From: an uncultured Christensenella sp.
Lineage (GTDB): Bacteria > Bacillota > Clostridia > Christensenellales > UBA3700
Reading direction: 5' to 3'
Length of the DNA: 17,874 nucleotides
Assembly: GCA_910576875.1 (NCBI GenBank)
Contig: CAJTKI010000031.1
Span: 1 to 17,874 of the forward strand
Positions 6,796 through 14,925 of the stretch are shown here, piece by piece; position 1 is the stretch's first letter; every line of letters starts with the position of its first letter. A program made the translations under genes and the position numbers. Below the pieces are notes generated by a model. That model searched no databases, was not told the origin of the DNA, and worked only from the letters and a program-made list of their open reading frames with translations.

Positions 6796-6824
6796 ATTAT
6801 AGTACATTTTGACGTCTATTGCAA
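6796..6824 (-). promoter_or_regulatory. Promoter of the tsaE operon (leaderless type)
   Basis: Read leftwards, -35 TTGCAA (6819-6824), 17-nt spacer, -10 TATAAT (6796-6801). Only 7 nt separate the -10 from the tsaE ATG, so initiation should fall on or within a base of the A of the start codon. It is back to back with the ribU promoter, with only 9 bp between the two -35 boxes. Confidence 0.8.
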
Positions 6825-6833
6825 ACGAATTGC

Positions 6834-6862
6834 TTGACTTGCCCCGCCGCCCGCGGTATAAT
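6834..6862 (+). promoter_or_regulatory. Promoter of the FMN riboswitch-ribU unit
   Basis: -35 TTGACT (6834-6839), 17-nt GC-rich spacer and a perfect -10 TATAAT (6857-6862). Transcription should start near 6869, just before the riboswitch P1 helix. Confidence 0.85.
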
Positions 6863-6874
6863 CGACTCAACGAT

Positions 6875-6998
6875 ATTTCTTGGGGCGAGGTGCAATTCCT
6901 CACCGGCGGTTACAGTCCGCGAACGTCGCAAATCTTTCTGCGACGCCGAGCAGGTGAAATTCCTGCGCCGACGGTTACAGTCCGGATGATAAAGGAAT
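6875..6998 (+). ncRNA. FMN riboswitch (RFN element), translational type
   Basis: The conserved RFN blocks appear in order: GGGGCGAGGTGCAATTCCTC, ACCGGCGGTTACAGTCCGCGA, a variable GTCGCA...TGCGAC stem, GCAGGTGAAATTCCTGC and GCCGACGGTTACAGTCCGGATG. The aptamer binds flavin mononucleotide and normally turns the downstream gene off. The closing P1 helix pairs 6875-6881 with 6992-6998. Its 3' strand AAAGGAA is also the ribosome site of ribU, 7 nt before the ATG. There is no room for a terminator, so control should be at translation initiation. Confidence 0.93.
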
Positions 6999-7003
6999 GG
7001 AGT

Positions 7004-7702
7004 ATGAAAAAATTTAACATTTCCCCCGCACGTTATATTACGTGCATCGCCGTCATGACGGCTGTCGCAACCGCGCTGATGTACCTGGAATTTTCCGTTC
7101 CGGTCATCCCGGGATTCATCAAATTCGATTTTTCCGAATTACCGCCCTTGCTCGCGACCTATTCGCTCGGACCGATCGCCGGCGTGTTGGTCTGTCTGTT
7201 CAAGAACCTGTTCCACATGATCGGCACGACGACGGGATGCGTGGGCGAACTGAGCAATTTTCTGCTCGGCGCGTGTCTGGTCGTTCCGGCGGGCTTGATC
7301 TACAAATTCCGCAAAACGCGCGTCACGGCATTGATCGGCGCGGCGATCGGATCGCTCGTCATGGCGCTAATGAGTCTGCTCGTCAACTATTACATCACCT
7401 ATCCGGTGTACATGAAGCTGTTTATGCCGCTCGAAGCGATCCTCAACGCGTATCAAACGATCAACCCCGCGGCGACGTCTCTGTGGAAAGCGCTGTTGAT
7501 GTTCAACCTGCCGTTCAATTTTGTCAAAGGCTTGATCACCGCGGTGCTGACCTTCTTGATTTACAAACCGCTCTCGCCGATCATCAAGGGCTACCACTCG
7601 GTACGGCGCAAGCGCGCGCAAACCGACGCGGAGTCCGCGCCCTCCGACATTGCCAGCGCATCGGACGCCGCGCCCGAACGTACGCCCGATCCGAAGCAAT
7701 AA
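7004..7702 (+). CDS. ribU: Riboflavin ECF transporter S component (RibU type)
   Basis: The membrane substrate-binding subunit of an energy-coupling-factor importer for riboflavin; the shared EcfA/A'/T module is not in the window. The 232-residue protein begins MKKFNISPARYITCIAVMTA and has about six hydrophobic helices. It contains FSVPVIPGFIKFDFSELP, typical of RibU-like S components, and KNLFHMIGTTTGCVGELSNF. A hydrophilic tail of about 40 residues rich in Ala, Asp and Pro follows the last helix. The FMN riboswitch directly before it strongly supports riboflavin as substrate. The ATG at 7004 is fixed by the SD within P1. It forms a single-gene unit ending at the hairpin at 7728-7758. Confidence 0.93.
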   Translation: MKKFNISPARYITCIAVMTAVATALMYLEFSVPVIPGFIKFDFSELPPLLATYSLGPIAGVLVCLFKNLFHMIGTTTGCVGELSNFLLGACLVVPAGLIYKFRKTRVTALIGAAIGSLVMALMSLLVNYYITYPVYMKLFMPLEAILNAYQTINPAATSLWKALLMFNLPFNFVKGLITAVLTFLIYKPLSPIIKGYHSVRRKRAQTDAESAPSDIASASDAAPERTPDPKQ

Positions 7703-7727
7703 CGCGTTTTACCCCGAGAAAGCGTAC

Positions 7728-7758
7728 GGAGCGTCCCATACAAGGGACGCTCCTTTTT
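7728..7758 (+). terminator. Intrinsic terminator of ribU
   Basis: A perfect 10-bp stem GGAGCGTCCC/GGGACGCTCC with a 6-nt loop is followed by five T residues. It lies between the convergent ribU and the last LRR gene. In the leftward direction the T tract is poor, though the stem may still help end the LRR transcript. Confidence 0.9.
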
Positions 7759-7833
7759 ACATACTCTGCGCGTTGCAATATGAGATCTTCGCCAACCGTT
7801 TCGATCGATCCGCCGCGCCGTCCGCCGATGCGC

Positions 7834-8940
7834 TCAATAATAGACGATCTTGGCTTTGCACTCCTTTCTCCAACCGCTTCGGTCGTTCGCCGATTCGCGG
7901 AAGCGCGACGGGAGTTCCAACGTCTGTTGTTCGTTCCAATACATAAACGCGCCCCACTCGATTTCCCGCACGCGGTCGGGAATACGCAGCCGCGACACGG
8001 GCAAAAACGCAAACGCGCCCGTCCCGATGCTTTCCAGCGTATCGGGCAATTCGATCGAACGCACAGCGCGGATTCGGGCGGAGCTGAACGCATCGTTGCC
8101 AATTCGCCGCACGCCGTTCGGAACGACGTATACGCCGTCGTTGCACAACGCCGCGATCAACACGTCGCCCAAAATCAGCATGTTTTCGTATTCCCCCGCG
8201 CCAGCCAATTCCACCCACGTCAAGCCGTGGCAGTATGCAAACGCGCTCTCCGCCAACGTCTGCAACGTCGACGGCAATACGATTTTGCGCACCGCTGCGC
8301 CGCGCAATGCGCCCTCGCCGATTTCCGTCACGCCTTCCGACACGCGAATCTGCGCATAGTCGTATCCGCACCCGTATTGAAACAGTCTGCCCCCGATTCG
8401 GCGCACGCCGCTCGGCGTCTCGATCCGTTCTTTGCGCAACAGACACAGGAGCAAAACGTCGTTCTCGACGACAAAATCCGTACACCGTTGACCGCGGTAC
8501 GTGATTGCGCTCAACTTATCGCATTCGTTGAAATAATGATCGGATTCATTCCAGCAAAACGTATCCGCAAACGTCACTTCCCGCAAATTGGCGCAATCGT
8601 TGAACGCCCATGCGCTCATTTCCCGCAACGTACTCGGCATGACGACGGATCGCACCCGACACTCCTTGAACGCGCTCATGCGCACGCGCGTCACGCCCTC
8701 CGGCACATGCACGTCCGACTGCTCGCCTTTGTATTGGTCCAACACGCCGTCCCTGATGTCCCATTCCGCATCCTTACGGTTCAGACTCGGGGCTTGCTTG
8801 GCGCGAGCGCCGGCGCCGCGAACCGTTTTGACAAGCACATAGACGGCGCTCAGCAACATACAGCCGCCCATCAATGCAAAAAAGATCGTTAGGATATTGC
8901 CTTCGTTCAACGCCATACTCGTCGCGATGTTCCATTGCAT
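7834..8940 (-). CDS. Membrane-anchored leucine-rich-repeat protein A (BspA/LRR_5 type)
   Basis: A 368-residue protein: one hydrophobic helix at about 15-37, a basic linker with K38, R41, R46 and K48, then LRR_5-type repeats to the end. Repeats follow the pattern VPEGVTRV--AF--C-VRSVVMPSTLREM--AF--C-NLREV. A conserved block TDFVVENDVLLLCLLRK interrupts them, and the protein ends in WRKECKAKIVYY. The start at 8940 is preferred over an in-frame ATG 6 nt upstream because AAGGAG then has a 7-nt spacing. LRR_5 domains usually mediate protein binding. With basic residues only after the helix, the positive-inside rule predicts the LRR domain on the cytoplasmic side. It is the last of three tandem paralogs behind the promoter at 11342-11369. 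No enzymatic function is apparent. Confidence 0.88.
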   Translation of the reverse strand: MQWNIATSMALNEGNILTIFFALMGGCMLLSAVYVLVKTVRGAGARAKQAPSLNRKDAEWDIRDGVLDQYKGEQSDVHVPEGVTRVRMSAFKECRVRSVVMPSTLREMSAWAFNDCANLREVTFADTFCWNESDHYFNECDKLSAITYRGQRCTDFVVENDVLLLCLLRKERIETPSGVRRIGGRLFQYGCGYDYAQIRVSEGVTEIGEGALRGAAVRKIVLPSTLQTLAESAFAYCHGLTWVELAGAGEYENMLILGDVLIAALCNDGVYVVPNGVRRIGNDAFSSARIRAVRSIELPDTLESIGTGAFAFLPVSRLRIPDRVREIEWGAFMYWNEQQTLELPSRFRESANDRSGWRKECKAKIVYY

Positions 8941-8998
8941 ACGCACATACTCCTTCCGTTGCGATTTTCAAATCCAAATTTTACGCAATCGCCGCGCG

Positions 8999-10081
8999 TC
9001 ACACATATTCGATCCGCGCTCGGCACTTCTCGTTCCAACAATTGTCGCCGCCCGCCTGCGCGCGGAAACGCAACGGCATCTCCAACGTCTGATTTTCCCG
9101 CCAAAATTCGAACGCGCGCATTTCGATCTCGCGTACGCTTTGGGGAATGCGCAGGCGCTCCACATACGGCAAAAACGAAAACGCGTGCGATCCGATATAC
9201 TCCAACGTATCGGGCAACCGAATCGACTGCGTACAATTCAGCGCTGTCGAAAACGCAAGTTTCCCGATCCGCTTTACGCCTTCGGGCACGACGTAGCATT
9301 CCTTGTCGCCGAATGCCGCGATCAACGTATCCCCCAACACGAGCAAGCCGTCGAATTCGCCGACGCCGACGATTTCCACCGACCGCAAATCGGTGCAAAA
9401 CGTTATCGATTCTTCCGCCAGCGTCTGCACCGTACTCGGCAATACGATCTGTTTGATCGAGATGCCGCGGAACGCATTCGCGCCGATCTCGCGCACGCCC
9501 TCCGACACGCGGATCTGCGTGTACGCGCGATTGGAGCTGCTGCTAAACGCGCGCGATCCGATCCGACGGATTCCTTGCGGCGTTTCGACGACGTTGTTTT
9601 TGACCAGACACAGCAACAGCGTGCCGTCTTCGATGACAAAATCGGTGCATCGTTTGCCGTGATACGTCACCGCGGACAGACGGGGAGATTCATAAAAATA
9701 TTCTTCCCTTTCGTCCCAATGAAAGTTTTGCGGCAACACGACTTCCTGCAAATTCGGACAATGGCTGAACGCCATCGCATGCATCTGTCGCAAGGTCGTC
9801 GGCAGGACGACCGTTTGAACGGATTTTTTGTAAAACGCTTTGGAAAAGACGTCGGTTACGCCCTCCGGCACGACGACGCGCGCCGCGTTGCCTCTATATT
9901 CGTACACGGTATTGTAACGGATCTTCCATTCCGCGTCGTCTCGATCCGAGCGGCGCGAACGGTATTTTTTTGAACGGACGATCCGTAGCGCAAGCGTTAA
10001 CGCAAACAGTGCGGCAAACACGCCGATCGTAATCCATACCGCGTTCGACGCGACCGCCGCGACCGATTGCAATTGCGCCAT
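8999..10081 (-). CDS. Membrane-anchored leucine-rich-repeat protein B
   Basis: A 360-residue paralog of its neighbours. The N-terminus MAQLQSVAAVASNAVWITIG leads into a helix at about 13-33, then a strongly basic linker (RIVRSKKYRSRRSD), then LRR_5 repeats with VPEGVTDVFSKAF, LPTTLRQMHAMAFSHCPNLQ, the TDFVIEDGTLLLCLVK block and a terminal WNEKCRARIEYV. The charge pattern again predicts the LRR domain inside the cell. I take the ATG at 10081 (GGAG 10 nt upstream); a GTG 9 nt earlier lies only 1 nt from the same GGAG. Two hairpins precede its ribosome site. No function beyond a likely protein-binding scaffold can be named. Confidence 0.88.
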   Translation of the reverse strand: MAQLQSVAAVASNAVWITIGVFAALFALTLALRIVRSKKYRSRRSDRDDAEWKIRYNTVYEYRGNAARVVVPEGVTDVFSKAFYKKSVQTVVLPTTLRQMHAMAFSHCPNLQEVVLPQNFHWDEREEYFYESPRLSAVTYHGKRCTDFVIEDGTLLLCLVKNNVVETPQGIRRIGSRAFSSSSNRAYTQIRVSEGVREIGANAFRGISIKQIVLPSTVQTLAEESITFCTDLRSVEIVGVGEFDGLLVLGDTLIAAFGDKECYVVPEGVKRIGKLAFSTALNCTQSIRLPDTLEYIGSHAFSFLPYVERLRIPQSVREIEMRAFEFWRENQTLEMPLRFRAQAGGDNCWNEKCRARIEYV

Positions 10082-10102
10082 CTTATCCACGCTCCTTTTT
10101 CT

Positions 10103-10159
10103 GCGGGATCAGCTCCCGCTCCTTCCCCGTATAGCCGATCGGAGCGTTTGCGCGCTCCG
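10103..10159 (-). other. Two hairpins in the leader of LRR gene B
   Basis: Read leftwards after LRR gene C, CGGAGCG/CGCTCCG (10140-10159, 6-nt loop) and GCGGGA/TCCCGC (10103-10119, 5-nt loop) sit between the stop codon and the AAAAAGGAG. Neither has a T tract, so they are not terminators. They may be processing or mRNA-stability elements between cistrons. Confidence 0.5.
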
Positions 10160-10175
10160 AAGGTTCTCTGATCGA

Positions 10176-11303
10176 TCAATAGTAGACGATTTCCGCCTCG
10201 CAGTCTTCGTTCCAGAAATCATCGCCCTTGGCGGTGCTTTCAAAATGCTGCGGAATTTTCAGTACCTGATCCGAGCACCAATCGCCGAATGCCGCCTCGC
10301 CGATGTCCTGCACCCCTTGCGGGACTGTCAAACGCGTGAGATATCGACAATACGCAAACGCTTTATTCCCGATGCTTTCCAGCGACTCGGGCAATGTAAG
10401 CGACGTCAATTCGTCCGGCGAGCCGAACGCGTAATTTCCGATCCGCTTGACGCCTTCGGGCACGGTGTAGGAGTTCTTGTTCCCGAGCGCGGCGATCACG
10501 ATGTCTCCGAAGATCAACAGATCGTCGAACTGCGCGACGCCCGCCAGATCGACCCATTCCAGATCGGGACAGAACGTAATCGCGCCTTCCGCAAACGTTT
10601 GCAGCGTACTGGGCAATATCAAACGCTTGATGTCCACCGCGCTGAACGCGTCCTCGCCGATTTCCGTCACGCCTTCCGACACGCGAACCTCGTAATAGGA
10701 CTCGTTGGAAGTGGAGACAAACGCGTTTCCGCCGATCCGGTACACGCCCTGCGGCGTCTGCACGTTTTGATCTTTGACCAGACACAACAGCAACACGCCG
10801 TTATCGACGACAAAGTCCGTGTACCGCACCCCGTGATACGTGACGGCGGACAGATTGGAACACTGCGTAAAATAGCAACTCGTTTCGTCCCAGTCAAAAT
10901 GATCGGGCAGCACGACTTCGCGCAGATTCGGGCATTCCCGAAACGCCATCGAATGGATCTCTTTCAACGATTGCGGCAGCACAATCGATTCCAGCGTTTG
11001 ATTTTCAGCAAAAGCGTTGACAAACACTTCCTCCACGCCTTCCGGCACGACGACGTGCGCCGCGTTGCCTTTGTACGAATACAGCGTGTCGAATCTGATT
11101 TCCCACAGCGAATCATATTTCCGCTCGGCTTTGGCTGCGGAACCGCCTGTTTCGGACCGCTGCGCGCTGCCGCTCCGAACGACGCGTTTCGCGTGCACCT
11201 GCAAAGCGACGACGAACATGACGAATACGGCAACGATGATGATCGGCAACGCAATAAGCGAAACCTTCGCCGCCGCGAGCAAAACCGACATACTCTGTAA
11301 CAT
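10176..11303 (-). CDS. Membrane-anchored leucine-rich-repeat protein C
   Basis: A 375-residue LRR_5 protein and first gene of the A-B-C set. A helix at about 14-36 is followed by AKRVVRSGSAQRS, so basic residues again follow the helix. There is one lysine before it (K13), which makes the topology call slightly weaker. Repeats such as VPEGVEEVFVNAF and LPQSLKEIHSMAFRECPNLREV lead to the shared TDFVVDNGVLLLCLVK block, more repeats, and a terminal WNEDCEAEIVYY. The ATG at 11303 has AAGGAG 8 nt upstream. A consensus promoter lies about 40 bp before it. The partner and role are unknown. Confidence 0.9.
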   Translation of the reverse strand: MLQSMSVLLAAAKVSLIALPIIIVAVFVMFVVALQVHAKRVVRSGSAQRSETGGSAAKAERKYDSLWEIRFDTLYSYKGNAAHVVVPEGVEEVFVNAFAENQTLESIVLPQSLKEIHSMAFRECPNLREVVLPDHFDWDETSCYFTQCSNLSAVTYHGVRYTDFVVDNGVLLLCLVKDQNVQTPQGVYRIGGNAFVSTSNESYYEVRVSEGVTEIGEDAFSAVDIKRLILPSTLQTFAEGAITFCPDLEWVDLAGVAQFDDLLIFGDIVIAALGNKNSYTVPEGVKRIGNYAFGSPDELTSLTLPESLESIGNKAFAYCRYLTRLTVPQGVQDIGEAAFGDWCSDQVLKIPQHFESTAKGDDFWNEDCEAEIVYY

Positions 11304-11341
11304 TGTGATGTCTCCTTGGGCTTGAATTTCTTTACTGTTAT

Positions 11342-11369
11342 ATTATACCGATTCGAAGCGACTTGTCAA
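11342..11369 (-). promoter_or_regulatory. Consensus promoter of the LRR gene C-B-A unit
   Basis: Read leftwards, a perfect -35 TTGACA (11364-11369), a 16-nt spacer and a perfect -10 TATAAT (11342-11347). The start point would be near 11335, giving a leader of about 32 nt before the LRR-C ATG. It is the best match to consensus in the window, suggesting high basal expression of the three LRR genes apart from LRR-D. Confidence 0.85.
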
Positions 11370-11467
11370 CTCTCCGATCCGATCTTGCGTCATCGCCCCG
11401 CCGCGCCGTCTTGCCTTGCAAGGATCGATCGCGTTTTCCGATTGCGACGCGCACATTGCGTCCGCGC

Positions 11468-12577
11468 TCAATAATATCGAATTTTCGCTTTGCAGTTTTT
11501 TCGCCACCCTTCTTTGTCGCTTGCGCTTGCGCGGAAGCGCTTGGGCAGATACAGCGTCCGATTCGATTCCCATCCGTCGAACGCCGCGCTGCCGATCTTC
11601 CTTACGCTTTGCGGGATTTTCAATTCCGAAAACAACAGCGTTTCCCCGAACGCCTGCGGCGCAATGCTTTGCACCGTATCGGGCAACGTCAAGGACGACA
11701 TCGCGCCGGACGTGCAAAACGCGTATTTCCCGATCCGTCGGACGCCGTACGGCACGACGCGCTCCCGTACGGAACCGTACGCGGCGATCAACACGTCGTC
11801 GCGGATCCAACAAGAATCCGCCGGATCCTCGCCCGCGATCGTGATCTGTTGCAATCCGGAGATGCACCGAAACAAGCCTTCCGCCACCGACTGTAACGTA
11901 GACGGCAATACCAACCGCTCGACATGAATCGCGCAAAACGCCTGCTCGCCGATCTCGCTCACGCCCTCCGAGATCTCGATCTGCGCGTACCGAACCTGAG
12001 ACGACGTAAACGCATTGGACGCGATCCGACGCAAGCCTTGCGGCGTGCGTACGTTCGGCTCTTTGACCAGATTCAGCAGCAATACGCCGTCGTCGACGAC
12101 AAAGTCCGTGTACCGCATCCCGCGATACGTGACGGTCTGCAACATCGGACAGTCGGAAAAATAACGTTTTTGTTCGTTCCACCGAAACGCCTGTGGAAAG
12201 ACAAGCTCTTTGAGATTGGGACAGTGCCAAAACGCCATCGTTTCCATCTGTTCCAATGTCTGCGGCAATACGACTTTTTCCATTTCCGCTCGGGTAAAAG
12301 CCGTCATGGACACGGCGGTCGCGCCGTCCGGCGCTTCGACGCACCAGGTTTCCCGCCCCTTATAAGCGTATATGCAACCGCCGCGGATCCGCCATACTTC
12401 GTTGTCCGTATCCAAGCCTTCGCTGCCGTGCATCGGTTGGATCTCCCTGCGTTGAGCGCTCCCCGTCCAACGCAAGATCTTTGCTATAAACACAACTCCG
12501 AATACGACGACAAACACGACCGCAAACGTCAGGATCGCGATCTGCGCCGTATTGGCCGCCAAATATACCGAATACAT
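11468..12577 (-). CDS. Membrane-anchored leucine-rich-repeat protein D
   Basis: A 369-residue paralog of the three downstream LRR proteins, with a very hydrophobic helix at about 11-32, then KILRWTGSAQRRE and LRR_5 repeats. It keeps the MAFWHCPNLKEL, TDFVVDDGVLLLNLVK and terminal WRKNCKAKIRYY blocks, but is the most diverged: the first repeat reads APDGATAVSMTAF instead of VPEGV. It starts 12 bp after the deoC stop codon, with AGGGA as a weak ribosome site and no visible promoter of its own. It is therefore probably read from the nucleoside-salvage operon, not from the LRR promoter. The predicted topology is again cytoplasmic LRR. Function unknown. Confidence 0.87.
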   Translation of the reverse strand: MYSVYLAANTAQIAILTFAVVFVVVFGVVFIAKILRWTGSAQRREIQPMHGSEGLDTDNEVWRIRGGCIYAYKGRETWCVEAPDGATAVSMTAFTRAEMEKVVLPQTLEQMETMAFWHCPNLKELVFPQAFRWNEQKRYFSDCPMLQTVTYRGMRYTDFVVDDGVLLLNLVKEPNVRTPQGLRRIASNAFTSSQVRYAQIEISEGVSEIGEQAFCAIHVERLVLPSTLQSVAEGLFRCISGLQQITIAGEDPADSCWIRDDVLIAAYGSVRERVVPYGVRRIGKYAFCTSGAMSSLTLPDTVQSIAPQAFGETLLFSELKIPQSVRKIGSAAFDGWESNRTLYLPKRFRASASDKEGWRKNCKAKIRYY

Positions 12578-12589
12578 TCCGATCCCTGC

Positions 12590-13258
12590 TTAGCGCACGC
12601 GCGCCGCAGCCGCCGTCGCGATCGCGACGCCGCTGCTCGTGCCCAATCGATCCGCGCCCGCTTCGAGCATCGCGATCGCCGTATCCAGATCGCGGATGCC
12701 TCCGGACGCTTTGACGCGCATGTCGCCGCAATGCGCTTTCATAAGCCGCACGTCCTCGACGGTCGCGCCGCCCCCGCCGAAACCGGTCGACGTCTTGACA
12801 AACGCCGCGCCCGCCTCCGCCGCGATCTGCGTCGCCCGTACGATCTGATCGGGATCGAGTTTGCATGTTTCCAAAATGACTTTGACGGGCAACGTCGTGC
12901 AATGCGTGACGGCTGCGATGTCCCGCCGCGCCGCGTCCCAATCGCCGTCTGCGATCCAACCGACGTTGACGACCATATCCAATTCGCTCGCGCCGTCCGC
13001 CGCCGCCTGCAACGCTTCCTGCACTTTTGCCTGCGTAGACGTCGCGCCGAGCGGAAATCCGATCACCGTCGCAACCCCGACGCCGCTGCCTTGCAGCCGC
13101 ATACTTGCCTGCCGCACGCGACAGGGATTGACGCATACGGTTGCAAACCCGTACGCGCGCGCTTGATCGCACAACTCGTCGATCTGCGCCGCGCTTGCCT
13201 GGGGCGCCAACAACGTGTGGTCTATGTATTTTGCGATTGAATTGTATTCGATTGTCAT
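12590..13258 (-). CDS. deoC: Deoxyribose-phosphate aldolase
   Basis: A cytoplasmic class I aldolase that cleaves 2-deoxyribose-5-phosphate into glyceraldehyde-3-phosphate and acetaldehyde. The 222-residue TIM-barrel protein has IDHTLLAP (12-19), the general acid-base D94 in SELDMVVN, the Schiff-base lysine K155 in FVKTSTGF and the second catalytic lysine K183 in KASGGIRD. The ATG at 13258 has AAGGAG 6 nt upstream, overlapping the stop codon of the phosphorylase gene 10 bp before. Following a pyrimidine-nucleoside phosphorylase, it completes a route from deoxynucleosides to central carbon metabolism; a phosphopentomutase would be needed and is not in the window. Confidence 0.96.
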   Translation of the reverse strand: MTIEYNSIAKYIDHTLLAPQASAAQIDELCDQARAYGFATVCVNPCRVRQASMRLQGSGVGVATVIGFPLGATSTQAKVQEALQAAADGASELDMVVNVGWIADGDWDAARRDIAAVTHCTTLPVKVILETCKLDPDQIVRATQIAAEAGAAFVKTSTGFGGGGATVEDVRLMKAHCGDMRVKASGGIRDLDTAIAMLEAGADRLGTSSGVAIATAAAARVR

Positions 13259-13268
13259 ACCGTTCTCC

Positions 13269-14558
13269 TTACGATTCGATTATTTCGCGGATCCAGCGGA
13301 TCGGATCCGTCCGTTCCCGTCCGATGCGCACCGCATGCTGCATGAGATCCGCGCGGATACGGGACGGATCGTTTGCGTAGATCGTCGCGATGCGTTCGCC
13401 TTTTGCGATCGGTTGCGCGACCCGCACGTGCAGTTCCGCGCCGACGTACGGATCGATCGCGTCGTCCATTTTGCGCCGACCCCCGCCGATGTCGCATACG
13501 TACCGCGCGATCTGCATCGCGTCGATATCGGTCACATAGCCGTCTTCCGCCGCGTACACGTCTTGCCGACACCGCGCCTTGTTAAGCAACTGCGGCTGCG
13601 CGCATACGTCTTCCGTTGCGCCTTGCGCGCGGATCAAACGATCGAAGCGCTCCAACGCCGCGCCCGATTCCACCGCCCGCTCGGCGCGCGCACGCGCATC
13701 GGAGACGCCGTGCATACCGAGCAGATTGCTCGCCAGTTCGATCGCGACGTCGTACAGCGGACCGCGTTCTTCCCCGCGCAAAATTCGGATCGCGCCGTAC
13801 ACTTCGAGCGCGTTGCCGACGTATCGACTCAGCGGCGCTCGCATATCCGTGACGACCGCGCGTACGTTGCGTCCCGCGCGTTTGCCGATGCCGACCATCA
13901 TGCGCGCCAGCTCCGCCGCGTCTTCCCTGCGTTGCATAAAAGCCGCCCGACCGCATTTGACGTCCAACACAATGTTGCGCGCGCCGGCGGCGAGTTTCTT
14001 GCTCATGATCGACGCGGCGATCAACCCCGTGCAATCCACCGTTCCCGTTACGTCGCGCAACGCATACAGTTTTTTGTCCGCCGGACAGATCTCTCCCGTC
14101 TGTCCCGCGAGCGCCGCGCCGACCGTGTCCAACTGACGGTAAAATTCCGATTTGCTCAACTGCGTGCGTACGCCGCGGATCGCTTGGATTTTGTCGAGCG
14201 TGCCGCCGGTATGTCCCAGACCGCGCCCGCTCATCTTGCCGACGACCATGCCGCACGCCGCGACGATCGGAACGACCAAAAACGACGTAGAATCCCCTAC
14301 GCCGCCCGACGAATGTTTATCCGCGCTGCAATCTCCGTATGCGCTCAGATCCAGACGTTCCCCGCTGTTTGCCATCGCGTCGGTCAACGCGTCGATTTCG
14401 CGCGCGTCCAATCCGCGCAACGTCATCGCCATCAACAACGCACTCGACTGGTAATCCGGCGCGCTGCCGTCCGACACGCCCGCGATCCAACTGCGGATCT
14501 CGTGTTCGGACAGCGCGTCGCCGCGCTTTTTACGTTCGATCAGATCGAGCATACCCAT
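13269..14558 (-). CDS. pdp: Pyrimidine-nucleoside phosphorylase
   Basis: Cleaves thymidine and probably deoxyuridine or uridine with phosphate to give the base and (deoxy)ribose-1-phosphate. The 429-residue protein has the phosphate-binding block DKHSSGGVGDSTS (80-92), where the family more often has DKHSTGGVGDK or DKHSTGGVGDTTT, and the signature SGRGLGHTGGTLDK (110-123). SIMSKKLAAG follows in the substrate region. The length matches the Gram-positive Pdp type; thymidine-specific DeoA cannot be excluded by motif reading. The ATG at 14558 has AAGGAG 5 nt upstream and overlaps the end of the upstream small gene by 29 nt. Confidence 0.92.
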   Translation of the reverse strand: MGMLDLIERKKRGDALSEHEIRSWIAGVSDGSAPDYQSSALLMAMTLRGLDAREIDALTDAMANSGERLDLSAYGDCSADKHSSGGVGDSTSFLVVPIVAACGMVVGKMSGRGLGHTGGTLDKIQAIRGVRTQLSKSEFYRQLDTVGAALAGQTGEICPADKKLYALRDVTGTVDCTGLIAASIMSKKLAAGARNIVLDVKCGRAAFMQRREDAAELARMMVGIGKRAGRNVRAVVTDMRAPLSRYVGNALEVYGAIRILRGEERGPLYDVAIELASNLLGMHGVSDARARAERAVESGAALERFDRLIRAQGATEDVCAQPQLLNKARCRQDVYAAEDGYVTDIDAMQIARYVCDIGGGRRKMDDAIDPYVGAELHVRVAQPIAKGERIATIYANDPSRIRADLMQHAVRIGRERTDPIRWIREIIES

Positions 14559-14919
14559 TTGCGCTCCTTTGCGCGATCAACTTTGCGATCGCGCGTATGT
14601 TTTCCGCGTCCGCATCGCCGCACTTGGAGATGCGATAATACAGATCGGTGTCCAACGTCACGTAGACCGGTTTGCCGAAACGCTCGCGCACGCTTTGCGC
14701 AAGCGTCTTTACGAACGCATCTCTCTCGCTTCTGGAAAAGATCGGTTCGCTGAGAATTCCCACGACGATCGCGTCGTCCGCGACCGCGCATACGGATTGT
14801 TGCACGAGCGGTTGTTCGTCCACGTACAGCCGCACTTGATCGCCCGCTATCGGGCTCAACGCCATGACGGCGCAGATACAAATCATCGGTATCGTCATAT
14901 CCCTAGCATGTGCCGGCAT
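14530..14919 (-). CDS. YhcN/YlaJ-like small exported protein
   Basis: A 129-residue product with an N-terminal hydrophobic segment (about 9-25, ending SPIAG-DQ) that could be a signal peptide. No classic lipobox is visible. The rest, DDAIVVGILSEP ... VYVTLDTDLYYRISKCGDADAENIRAIAKLI, resembles the YhcN/YlaJ family of sporulation-associated proteins, whose biochemical role is unclear. This is recognised by pattern only. I choose the ATG at 14919 because an AATAAT -10 box ends 6 nt before it, the same leaderless spacing as at nadD and tsaE; later ATG codons (14898, 14886) have no better ribosome site. The 3' end overlaps the phosphorylase start by 29 nt. Confidence 0.6.
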   Translation of the reverse strand: MPAHARDMTIPMICICAVMALSPIAGDQVRLYVDEQPLVQQSVCAVADDAIVVGILSEPIFSRSERDAFVKTLAQSVRERFGKPVYVTLDTDLYYRISKCGDADAENIRAIAKLIAQRSANGYARSDRT

Positions 14920-14925
14920 ATCGCG

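Noticed and set aside
7042..8892. 616-codon open frame on the plus strand
   Set aside because: It runs out of frame through ribU, across a strong terminator and antisense to LRR-A. The composition is that of a shadow frame.
10103..10159. Hairpins before LRR-B as a terminator
   Set aside because: No T tract follows either stem in the direction of transcription.
13215..14753. 512-codon open frame on the plus strand
   Set aside because: Antisense to pdp, whose signature motifs are intact. No ribosome site and no recognisable domain.
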